Of a stretch of 64,000 nucleotides of DNA, positions 1 to 9,770 are shown piece by piece. The notes beneath the pieces were generated by a model. It was not told the origin of the DNA. It did not search any database and saw nothing but the letters and a program-made list of their open reading frames with translations. The DNA is from Dendrophyllia cribrosa. Its lineage: Eukaryota > Cnidaria > Anthozoa > Scleractinia > Dendrophylliidae. Made by a program: the position numbers and the translations under genes. Each line of letters opens with the position of its first letter. The stretch's first letter is position 1. Location of the stretch: the NCBI GenBank assembly GCA_024195265.1, contig JAJLRJ010000005.1, positions 31,948,036-32,012,035 of the forward strand. Direction: 5' to 3'.

Positions 1-82
1 GATTTGGCTGTTGCTAAATTTAAAATGAATTAGAATTGTTATTATCTTATCAGTCTTCTAAACATAATATATTATTTTTAAG

Positions 83-1124
83 GACATGTTTAATCTATGG
101 AGTGATTGGGAAAACGAGTTTCAAACGTCCACGCAGGTAAGTGTTTTGATTCTGTAAATTTTCACTGTTTTTAAGTGAAAAAGGTAATTTGTTTATTATC
201 AGTCTCACCAAATTAAATTTCCCTAGAGCTCACAAGAACCCATGCCTGACTTATTACAGAGTGGAGCTGGAGGGAAACGAAAAGCCGAGGTATGTTTTAT
301 AATATTGCAGTAATTTTTATGTTTTTTCGAGTTGTTTATATGATTTATTCTGTTGTTTTAGGACGAGGTAAATATGCCTGCCTCCCGCCAAAAAGACTCA
401 CCATAAATGTGAGGCATGTGGAAAAGTCTTCACTCGTGCAAATAACTTAAAACTTCATCAACAGACACATGTCAACGATAAACAACACGACTGTTCCAAG
501 TGTGACAAGAAATTCAGCAGAAAAAAATGGGATTTGCAACGCCACGAGAGGCAAGTCCACGAGCACCGAGCTACCCAGCGCGAGTATCGTTGTGGTATCT
601 GCGGAGAAACCTTCAATAATATGGTGTCTTTTCGAGCTCATCAAAAGACGGCTCACCCCACTCAATCTACCAGTAGGAAACGTCCAGCCAAGAATGACAC
701 CTCAGGTAAACTTTAAATCAGTAACTGTTTTAGCTAGGGGTTAGTTAGATTTGTACTTTCTATTCACTTGTACTTACGTGGAGCAGTATTTTTCAGTGTT
801 TGTTATTGAAGTGAAATATATTTAATTAATTCATTCAACTAATTTATTTCTTTAGTTAGTTAATAATTAAACGCCCCGTTGTTTCGTCATTAGAATCCAT
901 CTCTAAGAAAGCAAGGATTACTCCTGGCGAGAGAACACCACCTCAGCCACAGTCAACTCAACCACAGTCCACTCCCAGTTCCAGCTGGCAGGAAGACCCA
1001 AGAGCCTTGACTGACCTTCCTGAAAACCAGCAAAGCGTTGCTCCCGAGTACCGTCGCAACTGGCATCAAATCCATACTCGATTCAACTGTCAAAACCGAC
1101 TCTTGGACTGGTACAACTACCGCC
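83..1124 (+). pseudogene. Copy A of zinc-finger / family-B polymerase-like mobile gene (5' part)
   Basis: Exons can be read at 83-136, 227-289, about 362-705 and from 894, each bounded by AG and GT signals. The first two are multiples of three. The third carries three C2H2 zinc fingers (first Cys pair near 408, the next near 492 and 591), open from 372. The same exons occur at 30950-31003, 31094-31156 and 31229-31573, so this is a second copy of the gene whose exons flank the Polinton. Near 1124 the sequence jumps straight to the YqaJ-type gene fragment, so the middle of the gene is missing. Exon 3 has an in-frame TAA at 369-371 directly after its apparent acceptor, shared by both copies. That means either a shared lesion or a different acceptor. 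I infer a dead copy. Confidence 0.6.
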
Positions 1125-2053
1125 TATCCATGGCTCCATGCTACCCCTGATTTTTTGTGCTTGTGTGACTGCTGTGGAGAAGTTAAGTGTCCACTGTGTA
1201 TTGAGAACTGTGACTTTGACAGTTATGTGTTGAAACCCTCTTCCTGTTTAAAAAAAAGACAACCCTGGAAATTGTGTGCTGAAGACTGATCACCAGATTT
1301 TTACCAGTAAGAGGGAGTATTGGGACTTTGTAGTGTGCTTTTGGTGATGATGGAAAAGCAGAGCTGGTGCAGCAAAGAATTGCCCCAGACACATCACTGG
1401 AATGCTTTTTTGCCAAAACTGACCAGGTTTTGGAGGACCTGTGTCTTGCCAGAAGTGCTTGGGAGATGGTATACCAGACGTCATAATATCAGTTATACCA
1501 AATCAACGAAAAAAACTCTCTCCCTTTGCTTTTGCTGAACTGCAAGAGATGAGATCATTGTAACTTGTTGCAACCATAAATGTCTCATCAGCTAATTTCA
1601 TCTTTTCTGTTTAGGCATTGACAGCATTCCTAAGACATGGTACTGTTCAAATTGTAGAACTCTGCCTCAATTTAAAGGTTCAAGGAAGTCATCTCAAGCC
1701 GCACCTAAGCAGACAGCGCCCACTCATGCTTTGATCCTCCAGTCCATTTGTGTGTGCAAAAGCAAACCAAAAGGAACTGACAAGCTCATTGAGTGTCACA
1801 ATTCCAGTTGTCAGAATGGTAAATTCTTTTATCTGGGTTGCCTTAACCTTAAATGCATGCCAAATAACAGTAAGACAACACGGGTTTGTCTGGTTTGTGG
1901 AAACAGGAAGCAGCATTCAGCTACAAGTAAACATAGTTCAAAAGATGGAGTCGAGTTTGTAAAGGAGGTCAAGAAAATGAACACTTCAATTGAGAAACAC
2001 AAACCATAAGGTAAACTAGGCCGAGCAGAATTTGACTTAATTGCCTCCCCCAG
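1125..2053 (+). pseudogene. YqaJ/PHD gene fragment, C-terminal half (copy A)
   Basis: This is a degenerate relative of residues about 418-700 of the intact protein encoded at 38931-41591. It retains the Ser/Thr-Pro-Asp-Phe and Gly-Glu-Val-Lys motifs of the YqaJ nuclease near 1147-1190 and two Cys-rich PHD-type segments (about 1590-1680 and 1745-1900). Frames are broken repeatedly, so no continuous product is possible. It matches 35137-36085 closely and ends abruptly at 2053, where that copy continues into the Ulp1-like region. Its junction with the zinc-finger gene at about 1124 matches an internal deletion of roughly 3.15 kb relative to the right-hand copy. Confidence 0.65.
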
Positions 2054-2079
2054 TATAATAGAAAAAAATAGAACCTAAT

Positions 2080-2650
2080 AACAATAAAAACATTAGTAAT
2101 AAAATGAACAAAAAATGCTCTGTATTTGGATATAACAATGTCCTTTATTTGCAGCGGGTTTAAAGGCCCCCTGAACACTGGATTCTTTTTGTATGAATAC
2201 TTCATGTTTGCTAGTTTCATACAATTCCCCTTGAGTGAATTTTCTCCATATGAACGTTGAACGTGGGGTAACCCACCTAGCTGGGGTAATGTTCATTCGG
2301 GGATTTATCTTTAATACATTATCATGAATCTGTTTACATCATTAGTAATTGATACTTGTAAAAACTAATAAAATTGTATAATCGAAAAAAAAAGAACAAT
2401 AAAAACATTAGTAATAAAATGAAAAAAATGCTCTGTATTTGGATATTACCATGTCCTTTATTTGCAGCAGGTTTAAAGGCCCCTGAAAACTGGATTTTCT
2501 TTGTATGAATACCTCATGTTTGCTAGTTTCATACAACTCCCCTTGAGTGAATTTTCTCCATGTGAACGCTGAAGGTGGGTTGACCCGCCTAGCTGTGGTG
2601 ATGTTCATCTGGGCATTTATCTTTTATACATTTTCACGATGCTGTTTTTA
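2080..2650. repeat. Two tandem copies of a ~250 bp repeat
   Basis: Copy 1 runs from about 2080 to 2335 and copy 2 from about 2395 to 2650. They share a start (ACAATAAAAACATTAG), a central AATGTCC/ATGTCC...TTTATTTGCAGC block and an end near TTATCTTT. They differ at scattered positions, roughly one in ten. Short ORFs on the minus strand repeat in parallel and are not genes. The family is not recognised; a dispersed non-autonomous element is likely. The 60 bp between the copies is AT-rich. Confidence 0.6.
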
Positions 2651-4239
2651 AATTAGCTTTTTATTGGTTACATAGGACATCGTTAATTTATTTTAATTTT
2701 TAATTAATTCTATAACAAGTTTTATTTTTATCTTTTAGTTATTTGTTTTCTAAAGTGTAATGCGCTTTTGATTATTTTATGTTAAAAAGCGCAATTGCTG
2801 GTGTACAATAGGATAAAGTGACATACTTGGAGGTACAGGTGCCTTAGGTTAGAATATTTTCATGGTAAATTTTGCGCACAGACATGTAGTGATAAAATAT
2901 TGTTTCAGTTGCTTTATCATGACTGAAAAACTAGAAGCAAATTAATCATCAATTTGATGCCCCAAAGACTTTCAAAGATTTAATTTACGCAGATATCCTG
3001 AAGACTCTAAATAACCATAGAAGAGTTCCAATGAAATCAGACCTCAATCAGAAAGTTTGACAGTGTTTTCCAAAGAGTGTAGAAAAACATATCTACTGAT
3101 CTTTTTCGGTCATATAAATTTGTAATTGTATGACTGCTCGTATTTTGCTGTAAATTGAGTCCAAGGACAGTGAGTCTGGAGCATTGTTGTATGTTCAAAA
3201 TCATTTTATAAGCATCGTTAAGTCTCTTCTTCTGGAAAACAAGCTCCTTACACTTCATGGATTACATCTCATAAAATTGCCACTAAACCACTCTAGAAAT
3301 TTATTAAGTTCAGGTGCTAAGTCATTGTTCTTAAACACAGGGACAACAATTATTATTAAGGATTATGCCAAAATTAATCACTTGAATTAAATTTGCTTCC
3401 TAACTTACCACAGCAGTCTTAGTTTTCTGGGCTACCCGTCTCTTCCTTCCTTTTTGAATTTGGGCTGCTGTTACTTTCTGCAAACAAAGCAATTTGAAAG
3501 AAAATTTACCAAAGAACCCCAAATAATACTTTCATACTAAATTATTTATTTAAATTTGATTTTAATTCTAATTTTGTATTTAAGGAACTCAGGCATGCAT
3601 CTGTTTGCACAGTGTTTATCATTAAGACGGTTTCAAAGAAGTGAAGTTGTCGATTTTCTTGCAATGCAATCCCCCCCGTGGAGGACATATTTGCATGCAT
3701 GTTCCCTGAATAATATTCTTTCTTGATTCTGTAATTTCGAAAGATCTTTCTCATTGATTTTGCAATGGGATATTATTTAAATGAATTGTTCATCATTCCA
3801 TGTTTTTTCTCACATCAAAAACAAACTGCTGTTAGCATAACTCAGTGTGGGTCAAAACTGGAATTCTCCTTAAAATACAAATCAGAACTAACCTTCTGTT
3901 GCCACGGTTTGCATCAGCGGATCATGTGTGTTTTCATGCAGTGAAATCTCTGCTGACAAAGCAATAAAGCTACGATTATGTAAGTAGTGGAGAGCACACC
4001 GGTTACTCCCTTTTTTTGCGTAGCAAACTCATTAATTTGCGGAGGTATACATTAACGTGCGGAGGAAGACATTAACGGCTGTTATTGCTGTGGTATTTAG
4101 TTACCTAGAATAACCAGTTCCATAAAAACCGGGTTAGCAGGGATACGGTATCCCCACAATGACACAAACTCGCCAAGACTTTCCCTATTGTTTCCACCTA
4201 ACTTTCTACGTTGATTGGTTTATCCAGACATCTATTGTT
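2651..4239. other. Stretch without recognisable gene
   Basis: AT-rich sequence with no ORF above about 70 codons that looks coding. A short inverted or variant repeat of the form ATTAACGTGCGGAGG occurs near 4030-4075. Nothing else can be supported until the promoter-like segment that begins near 4240. Confidence 0.4.
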
Positions 4240-4253
4240 TGTTATAAAAAGAA
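4240..4253 (+). promoter_or_regulatory. TATA-like element upstream of exon 1
   Basis: GTTATAAAAAG lies about 165 bases upstream of the ATG at 4410 that opens exon 1 of the zinc-finger/polymerase gene. The intervening sequence has no splice acceptor and would be 5' untranslated. The assignment depends on position and composition only. Confidence 0.35.
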
Positions 4254-4409
4254 CAGCGACCGTCAAGTGTCTCATTAATTGGCTTTTGCCTTGAGAATTT
4301 ACGAGTTGTTCAATCTCTACCAAAATCGTTCGGTTAAATTATTTTAAAGATGGTTTTTACCAGCGTCAGATATTGAATCTGCCTTGAACGCTTGTCCATC
4401 AGTCCAAGA

Positions 4410-4490
4410 ATGGGAGATGGTGACAGAATCGATTCAAATCCCGGAAAATTGTGTTCTGGGTTGGCTGAGCTTACAGTTCAAGAACTCAAG
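4410..4490 (+). CDS. Exon 1 of the zinc-finger/polymerase-like gene (copy B)
   Basis: ATG at 4410 opens exactly 27 codons ending at a consensus donor (AAG|GTACGT). The last residues read Glu-Leu-Thr-Val-Gln-Glu-Leu-Lys, which resembles the start of a SAP DNA-binding motif, but the rest of such a motif is not present. The exon ends in phase 0 and so do the next three exons on the far side of the Polinton (30442-30507, 30950-31003, 31094-31156). This supports one gene with the Polinton in intron 1. The downstream portion of the gene is broken, so the product is probably not made. Confidence 0.5.
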
Positions 4491-4560
4491 GTACGTTTAT
4501 GTTCAGTTCATAGAGACGTTTTGATAGCTCTTTATTGTAAAGTTCGCGCTTTCTTTTAAT

Positions 4561-4565
4561 TCCAT
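4561..4565. repeat. Left target-site duplication of the Polinton
   Basis: TCCAT directly outside the left inverted repeat, identical to 30307-30311 directly outside the right one. The next base (T) also matches on both sides, so a 6 bp TCCATT parse is possible, but it would make the element ends unequal by one base. Confidence 0.7.
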
Positions 4566-4675
4566 TGTTGTAATAAGTGCGATTTGAGCTTCAAAAGTTG
4601 ACTCTCATGCGTGACGAATCAGAAATTAACATAATTTACATAATGGCGGGAAAAAGCATAAAGGCGTGACGAAAT
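4566..4675 (+). repeat. Left terminal inverted repeat of the Polinton
   Basis: The 110 bases match the reverse complement of 30197-30306 with about two mismatches. The outer end reads TGTTGTAATAAG, and the mirror end reads CTTATTACAACA, so the element has TG...CA ends as retroviral integrases prefer. The repeat contains GGCGGGAAAAA, whose complement TTTTTCCCGCC resembles an E2F site. The first left ORF begins at the inner edge. Confidence 0.9.
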
Positions 4676-4751
4676 GCTTAACGCGAAGGGTTTTTAGCTT
4701 AATTTTTCATGTAGTTCGAAGAGGGCTTCGCGCAGGATATACTTTCGAAGA

Positions 4752-5015
4752 GTGTTTGTATCACTGGGCTACCGATTTAAAAGCAGCATTAGAAAGAGCC
4801 AGTGTGCGGAGGAGAAGGGTGAAGGAAGTCATGCGGATGAACAATTGTTCAATTCTAGTCTCGAATTGGTTGTTGATTGCGAGATCACACACTCTCAAAT
4901 TTCATTTGTGGTTGAGTTTACTGTGGATGAGACCTGTACTTTTTCTTATGAGGCTCTGTACCAACATTTTGCAAAGTACGCTGAGAAACGTTTTGCGTCA
5001 TATCCACAATTCTGA
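4752..5015 (+). CDS. Possible small acidic protein near left end
   Basis: An open frame of 87 codons without an ATG at its head (GTG at 4752). The residue mix is plausible for a globular protein, ending in an aromatic-rich tail with Tyr, Phe and Lys. A competing frame (4666-5031, 121 codons, ATG-like start within the inverted repeat) overlaps it and is rich in Arg and Leu. At most one is real. No family is recognised, and expression evidence would be needed to choose. Confidence 0.2.
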   Translation: MFVSLGYRFKSSIRKSQCAEEKGEGSHADEQLFNSSLELVVDCEITHSQISFVVEFTVDETCTFSYEALYQHFAKYAEKRFASYPQF

Positions 5016-5116
5016 CAAAAATGTGCTCTAATTCTATTGTTCAAATTCCTAAAAAAGCGTAAAAGGGTCTTTGTTTGTTTGTTGTTTTGTTTTTTTCAAA
5101 CGGCAGTTGCTTATTT

Positions 5117-5620
5117 ATGAGTGAAGACAAGCTTAAATTTGGTTTGAACCTATTCTACAGTTCATCTCGATTGATAAATATCATTTTCATAATGTCGGTA
5201 ATTGAAATAAGGAGTGTGTGGGATACGAGTCGACTAAACCCTTATAGAGAACCGCGTTTAGTTTTCATCGAAGCTAAATTACAGTTTTCTGAAGTAGGTC
5301 TAAATAAGGATGACCTTTTACTAGCAAGTGACCTAAAGAGCAGAGATGTTGGGATACGTCAAAATTTCCATTGTGCTAATATCGATGTAAGCCGCCTTCA
5401 CGCTAAAGCCCGCTTTCTAAAAGTTGACAAGGCTTCCATACAGTTTTGCTTTCAGTCTACGTTCCCGGAATACCACGCAAGCATTTTCAAGAGGGACAAT
5501 CCGTGGCTAAAAATAACGCGATGTACATTGTACACGCGCGAGCAGGAAGAGATTTTTGAGAAAAAGAGAAAAGCTTTCTTAAGAAGCCCCGCCAAGATTG
5601 TTGTAATAGAGGATGATTGA
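5117..5620 (+). CDS. Unassigned Polinton left-arm protein (167 aa)
   Basis: Open frame with ATG at 5117 (a longer upstream start at 5075 would add a Phe-rich leader, and an internal ATG lies at 5192). The body is soluble-looking with mixed charged and hydrophobic residues. It ends in a basic stretch followed by an acidic Val-Ile-Glu-Asp-Asp tail. No membrane segment, zinc motif or catalytic signature is seen. It is the first convincing plus-strand gene inside the left repeat and is followed by minus-strand accessory genes. Polinton left arms vary between lineages, so a lineage-specific role is likely; none is proposed. Confidence 0.5.
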   Translation: MSEDKLKFGLNLFYSSSRLINIIFIMSVIEIRSVWDTSRLNPYREPRLVFIEAKLQFSEVGLNKDDLLLASDLKSRDVGIRQNFHCANIDVSRLHAKARFLKVDKASIQFCFQSTFPEYHASIFKRDNPWLKITRCTLYTREQEEIFEKKRKAFLRSPAKIVVIEDD

Positions 5621-5689
5621 ACCCTAAGTTGTTGACGCATTGCGCGAACTATTGGATACTACCGACGAAGAAGAATTGAAAAGGCAGAA

Positions 5690-5884
5690 TTATCCCAGGA
5701 ACGTACTGTTGCTGAACTTATCTAAACCCGTTATACTTAATACATCGTAGTTTATTTGTAATCGACGTTTAACTTCATATACAACTGCAAACATGTCTGG
5801 TATTTGTTCAAGTCCTTCCAACAATCTACGTTTTGAATCGACATTCAGTATATCCTTTAGTTTACGTATACAATGTGGTATCAC
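5690..5884 (-). pseudogene. Partial duplicate of the 6101-7189 gene
   Basis: A 64-codon minus-strand frame repeats a block of the neighbouring 362-codon ORF. Both contain Arg-(Lys/Arg)-Leu-Leu-Glu-Gly-Leu-Glu followed by a Val-Lys-Arg-Asn/Arg-Leu segment and a Tyr-Asp-(Val/Leu)-Leu segment. The start and end of the longer protein are missing. It is best read as a remnant of a tandem duplication of that gene, with the copy nearer the left repeat decayed. Confidence 0.55.
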
Positions 5885-6100
5885 GTTTAGTTTGTATCGT
5901 GTCGGGTAGTAAGTAGGTAATTATCCGCAAAGTTTGTTATTCACACCGCACTTGAACTATATGCAGGATGAACTTGGACGCAAGTATATGTTTTATTTTT
6001 GTAGACACTTTTGAATGCGAGTAATGTAGGGAAGAAGAAGAAGAAGAATATGACACAATATATTTCAGACACAGCCATTTCAGATAGTGAATAAAATTTT

Positions 6101-7189
6101 TTATTGGAATTTGCTACTTTCTGTTGTACAAATGTCTTGTTTCATTTTACCCCAGAAATGTTTATTTTCTATATTGAAATCCATGTTAGTTTCCGCTCTG
6201 CCTCGCTTATACATACACCTATGATTAGTATTGCTGCAACGAGATGGACAACAAAAGTTATCGGAATTTATAACGCTTTCCCTGAATTCCTTAATTGAGA
6301 GAAAAGGGGGGAGCCATTTTTCTTTCTGTTTTTTAAATGTCAGCTTGTACAACCTTCTCTTGTTTACAACAACAACTTTCGTGCTATGGTGCAACAATTC
6401 ATACCGCTCATGTTTTACGCTGAAGTATTTACATCTTTCAGACTCCTGGCTTACATCCCACATTTCTTCTCTTAAGCTATCTTTCCAGCAGTGCGTGTCC
6501 GCATAAAGGCTTCTGGTCAGATAACACTGTACGCTGAAGTTGTCGAGTGGTGTGATTTCAAGCAAATCGTACCTAATGCTCAGATTTCGTTTAACTTTTG
6601 CAACAACCTCTCGCATGTCTACTATTTTCTCCAAACCTTCAAGTAATTTTCTTTTCTGTTTTATCATTTTCTCGTTCTCACCAAAAGGTAGCGGGTGACA
6701 GTACACTCTTTGAGGAAAGTTTATAATTAAATATTCAATTATCTTAACTTGCATACTAAAGGGAAAGAAAATCCAATAGTCCTCTTTCACAATTTTTGCA
6801 TTTTCACGATTAGCTAGTGTAATTCTTGCGAAGTAACTTGCGGCATCCATGGCGTTTTTTCTCTTTTCGATATCTGCAATTGTAATAGAGAAAGGTTTGA
6901 ACAAACTACATTCCTCTTTACAGCAACGTAAAGACGAAACCTTTATTCTGTTTACACAACACCTCAGAAGAAATCTCGCTTGCCATTTCTGGTCCTTTTT
7001 CTCTACCTTAACAGATAAATATTTCATCTCTTTTACTTGGGAAGTCACGAATAGATCTAAACTTAGTTCTACAATCTCCATTTGCACATTTATCACCATT
7101 ACATTAAGGTTATCTATTAATGGGTATAGTGACAACATCTTCCTGATGGTTTTCTCATGATACATAACAGCTTCTCTCATCGCTGACAT
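6101..7189 (-). CDS. Unassigned accessory protein, main ORF (362 aa)
   Basis: Largest minus-strand gene of the Polinton. The protein is rich in Lys, Glu, Phe and Tyr. A Cys/His cluster near the C-terminus (Cys-Cys-Pro-Ser-Arg-Cys followed by Asn-His-Arg-Cys) could bind zinc. A short stretch before it (Arg-Leu-Tyr-Lys-Leu-Thr ... Asp-Asn-Phe-Cys) weakly echoes a segment of the polymerase gene around 14790-14905 (Gln-Leu-Tyr-Lys-Leu-Thr ... Asp-Phe-Cys). The frame is open well upstream of the ATG and probably continued from the ORF at 7224-7511 through a frameshift near 7230-7245. Function unknown. Opposite orientation to the morphogenetic genes suggests a separate early or host-interaction unit, which is inference only. 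Confidence 0.6.
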   Translation of the reverse strand: MSAMREAVMYHEKTIRKMLSLYPLIDNLNVMVINVQMEIVELSLDLFVTSQVKEMKYLSVKVEKKDQKWQARFLLRCCVNRIKVSSLRCCKEECSLFKPFSITIADIEKRKNAMDAASYFARITLANRENAKIVKEDYWIFFPFSMQVKIIEYLIINFPQRVYCHPLPFGENEKMIKQKRKLLEGLEKIVDMREVVAKVKRNLSIRYDLLEITPLDNFSVQCYLTRSLYADTHCWKDSLREEMWDVSQESERCKYFSVKHERYELLHHSTKVVVVNKRRLYKLTFKKQKEKWLPPFLSIKEFRESVINSDNFCCPSRCSNTNHRCMYKRGRAETNMDFNIENKHFWGKMKQDICTTESSKFQ

Positions 7190-7223
7190 TTTATCGAATT
7201 TTCCGATTTCACAGAAAAAATCA

Positions 7224-7511
7224 TTAGTTATGTAACAACCTGAAAGAGTTATGAAGTGATAAAAAAATTCTGTGAAATTGTTTTAGACTGCCATATCTCT
7301 TTTTAACAATGCTGCTTACTTCTGCAAAGGGTATTGTGTTTTGTAGCAATATAAAGAGATGTTTCTTATAGGCCACTCCTTTTTGCATTTGTCTCTTAGC
7401 TAAGCTTTTATGGTTTCCTATTACTACGTATTCTAATATGAGAAGACGAAGTTCTGTAGGTAGTCTTGTTAAGTACCACTGCAACGACGATTGGTTTCTT
7501 GGATTTTCCAT
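7224..7511 (-). CDS. F-box-like N-terminal ORF (95 aa), likely same gene as 6101-7189
   Basis: Starts at ATG 7511. Residues about 17-32 (Leu-Pro-Thr-Glu-Leu-Arg-Leu-Leu-Ile-Leu-Glu-Tyr-Val) resemble the first helix of an F-box, the motif that docks substrates onto SCF ubiquitin ligases. The ORF stops 34 bases before the next minus-strand ATG. The downstream frame is open for about 20 codons upstream of its own ATG. A single-base slip near 7230-7245 would therefore join the two into a protein of about 470 residues. If so, it would be an F-box-like adaptor carried by the element. The motif match is short and could be chance. Confidence 0.45.
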   Translation of the reverse strand: MENPRNQSSLQWYLTRLPTELRLLILEYVVIGNHKSLAKRQMQKGVAYKKHLFILLQNTIPFAEVSSIVKKRYGSLKQFHRIFLSLHNSFRLLHN

Positions 7512-7939
7512 TTTTCTAGGAAAGCGGGAGAAAAATTAATGCTAATTTTTACTTTTCATTACTAGTCAGTTTTAATAAATTTGTTTTTGTTTTTGTTTTT
7601 TTGTTGTTTTTTTTTTACTTACCAGAGCTCGCTACTTTGGTTGAGATTCTCCTTGCCGGTTTTCTTCTATTTGGTTTCCTTCTTTCTGTTATGTATTTTT
7701 AAAAGAAGTATTGCTTTAGTACTCGTTTACTTATATAAATGGAAATGCAGTGTTTCTTACCTTGCAGACTGCTTGCATAAACTGTGAAAACTTCTTCTGA
7801 GTTCAGTTTCATTTATCTGCCGCGTGTAAAACAATACCTTCAAAAGGTGTTTTCTTTTTTCGATTTAAAAATAAAAAGGGTAATTAAGGGTAATCAAAAT
7901 TAAAAAATTAATTAAAAGGTTATACTGAGGTAAAGTTTA
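7512..7939. other. AT-rich divergent intergenic region
   Basis: Lies between the minus-strand gene ending its 5' side at 7511 and the plus-strand gene at 7940, so it probably holds both promoters. T-runs occur at 7581-7620 and AATTAAAA-type repeats at 7866-7920. The 68-codon ORF here is Phe/Leu-rich low complexity and is not called. Confidence 0.4.
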
Positions 7940-8803
7940 TTGCTTAAAGAAAGAATGTTAAAAGCAAACCGCACGAAGACTTTTGAGAAGAAGAAAGCTA
8001 TGGATTTTGTAAACAGGGAGGTTGAAATAGATTTGGAAAATGAAGAATTTGAAGTCGACACGGACGTAACGCTGGCTAAACAATTTGTGAAGAATGGCGT
8101 TTATTACGCTGCTGCTAGTTTCATTTGTAATCTGGAGTACACAGAAGGTTTCGATTCAACCCTGATACTAGACCGAAAAAATCTGCTTTCCTCTGTTACT
8201 GCAGAAGACGTGCAAGGTATTATAACCGTCTCGCCTTATTTCACTGTAGAAGTTGGGAAAAAGCAAGAACGCGTGGGAATAGACGTCCTAGTTACAAAAG
8301 CCCTACTGCGGAAAGACGAAGATTACGGTGGAAGACTTATTGCCTTTGTCGATGAAACTGAAATTCTTGTAAAATCGAGCGGAAACGATTTAAGGATAAA
8401 TCGAACTCTTTTAGACACTGCGGAATGTTTCGAACAGCAGCCAGTAAAAATCGACAAGCAGTTTGTTCACAAGATTCTGCAAGACATCGGTGAAAACACA
8501 GCTGGTCTTATTAGAAAAGGCCAGGAAGTATACGAGATTTCAGAACAATTACGACAGCGTCTTTTAGAAATGGCTAGAGCTTACAAAAATCTTTTTTCTA
8601 GTGTCGGAATATCGGGGAAAGGAGTACGAAGTTTACAGCAGATTGGTGAAGTGCAAGAAAAATGTAATGGATGTAAACTTGTCATACGTCAACACAACTA
8701 CAGAGACTACAATGCAGGAGATAAAAGAAATTTGAGCAGATACAAACTTTGTTTCACATGCAGCGGGAAAAAAATATTGAAGCGTTCATTCGACGAGGTT
8801 TAA
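7940..8803 (+). CDS. Unassigned protein with C-terminal zinc ribbon (287 aa)
   Basis: Fully open. Likely starts are ATG 7955 or ATG 8000; the first in-frame ATG is not obviously better. The N-terminal half is acidic and the middle contains a helical Gln/Glu/Arg-rich stretch. The last 50 residues hold Cys-x2-Cys ... Cys-x2-Cys spaced by about 30 residues with basic residues between, as in zinc-ribbon nucleic-acid-binding modules. The stop codon lies within the first of three direct 13 bp repeats (AGGTTTAACGAAC, 8798-8836) at the junction with a Penelope fragment, so the original C-terminus may have been longer. No family recognised. Confidence 0.65.
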   Translation: MLKERMLKANRTKTFEKKKAMDFVNREVEIDLENEEFEVDTDVTLAKQFVKNGVYYAAASFICNLEYTEGFDSTLILDRKNLLSSVTAEDVQGIITVSPYFTVEVGKKQERVGIDVLVTKALLRKDEDYGGRLIAFVDETEILVKSSGNDLRINRTLLDTAECFEQQPVKIDKQFVHKILQDIGENTAGLIRKGQEVYEISEQLRQRLLEMARAYKNLFSSVGISGKGVRSLQQIGEVQEKCNGCKLVIRQHNYRDYNAGDKRNLSRYKLCFTCSGKKILKRSFDEV

Positions 8804-8836
8804 CGAACAGGTTTAACGAACAGGTTTAACGAACAC
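8798..8836. repeat. Three direct copies of a 13 bp repeat at an insertion junction
   Basis: AGGTTTAACGAAC occurs three times in a row exactly where the 287-codon ORF ends and Penelope-type coding sequence begins. It may be a target duplication or slippage product formed when the fragment inserted. Confidence 0.6.
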
Positions 8837-9310
8837 AGACGTACAGTTGACAAAACTAATACTAAATCTACCCCCACCACTGTTGCTGAACATTTTCGTT
8901 CACATAACCACTGCTACACTGACATGCAACTAATCCCACTTGAACTAATCTACTCCTCGCGTGACTCAATCAGAAAAGCCAGGGAATCTTTTTTAATAGA
9001 TTTGGCGGGAACCTTGGAACCCCATGGTTTAAACAAACGTGACGAACTGTAATACTTAGTTATGTTATCTTTTAGTATTTCTTTTCGTATTATCTTATGT
9101 ATGTCATTTCTGGCACTCCTTTAAATTACGAAATATGTATTGCGAAACTATCCATTTTATAATATTGTAATTTCATTTTTAAATTTACTAACATCTAAAC
9201 CTGAAGAAGGCTGGTATGGCCACCCGAAATATTGTTTGCTAAAATATAACGTTGTGATATCAGCCTTGCAGTAGTCTTTGACTTCGCGTGCTTATTTTTA
9301 TTTGACGAGG
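8825..9310 (+). mobile_element. Penelope-like element 3' fragment (family 1)
   Basis: The first ~230 bases encode the C-terminal part of a GIY-YIG-type Penelope protein, ending at the TAA near 9051. Its signature is a Phe-Arg-Ser-His-Asn-His segment, then Thr-Leu-Glu-Pro-His-Gly-Leu-Asn-Lys-Arg before the stop. The region after the stop is the 3' tail, including CTGAAGAAGGC ... CCGAAAT at 9201-9230, a layout like a hammerhead ribozyme core. It differs from the Penelope family at 47470-49233. Strong 5' truncation is typical of these retroelements. Confidence 0.7.
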
Positions 9311-9394
9311 CACGCCTACATACCAAAATTAATTTAAAAAAATCACAAGTAAAGATGAGTGTCTTTGATTGATATATCTTTTCAAAAGTATTGT

Positions 9395-9770
9395 GGAAAC
9401 TAAGAGTTGTTATTAACGATGCGATCTCCGCTCCTAGCGTAAATAATGAAACAATGACAGGAATGCAATTAGCGGCAATGATGTTTGTTCCTAATCAACA
9501 ATGAGCAATGACCAACTCATGAACATTGAACAACTCATGAACAATGTACAACTCATGAACAATGAAATATTACTTTTCGCTTTATACAAAAAAGACCAAA
9601 ATTCTCGCAGCAAAAATACAAAGAAAGCTTCGCAAGAGGGTTCTTCTGTTAATCTTCAACCTACTCAATTTTCTGTCGCAGTTTTAACTCCTGCACAAGA
9701 TGTTATGTTACCTGCTACATCCCATGTACCTAATCATTATGCAAACGGTCTTTATTTCTCTATTTAATTA
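9395..9770 (+). pseudogene. Degenerate duplicate of the 5' part of the 418-aa gene
   Basis: Segments of 10080-10365 recur here in scrambled order: GTTATTAACGATG near 9409, ATGCAATTAGCGGCAATG near 9463, and a ~165 base block from 9598 to 9762 nearly identical to 10202-10367. Between them are short repeats of AACTCATGAACAATG (9505-9565). The 88-codon ORF that spans them is a by-product. The arrangement points to local duplication and slippage upstream of the intact gene. Confidence 0.65.

Noticed and set aside
4666..5031. 121-codon ORF that starts within the inverted repeat
   Set aside because: Arg/Leu-rich and overlaps a more protein-like frame; neither has support beyond openness.
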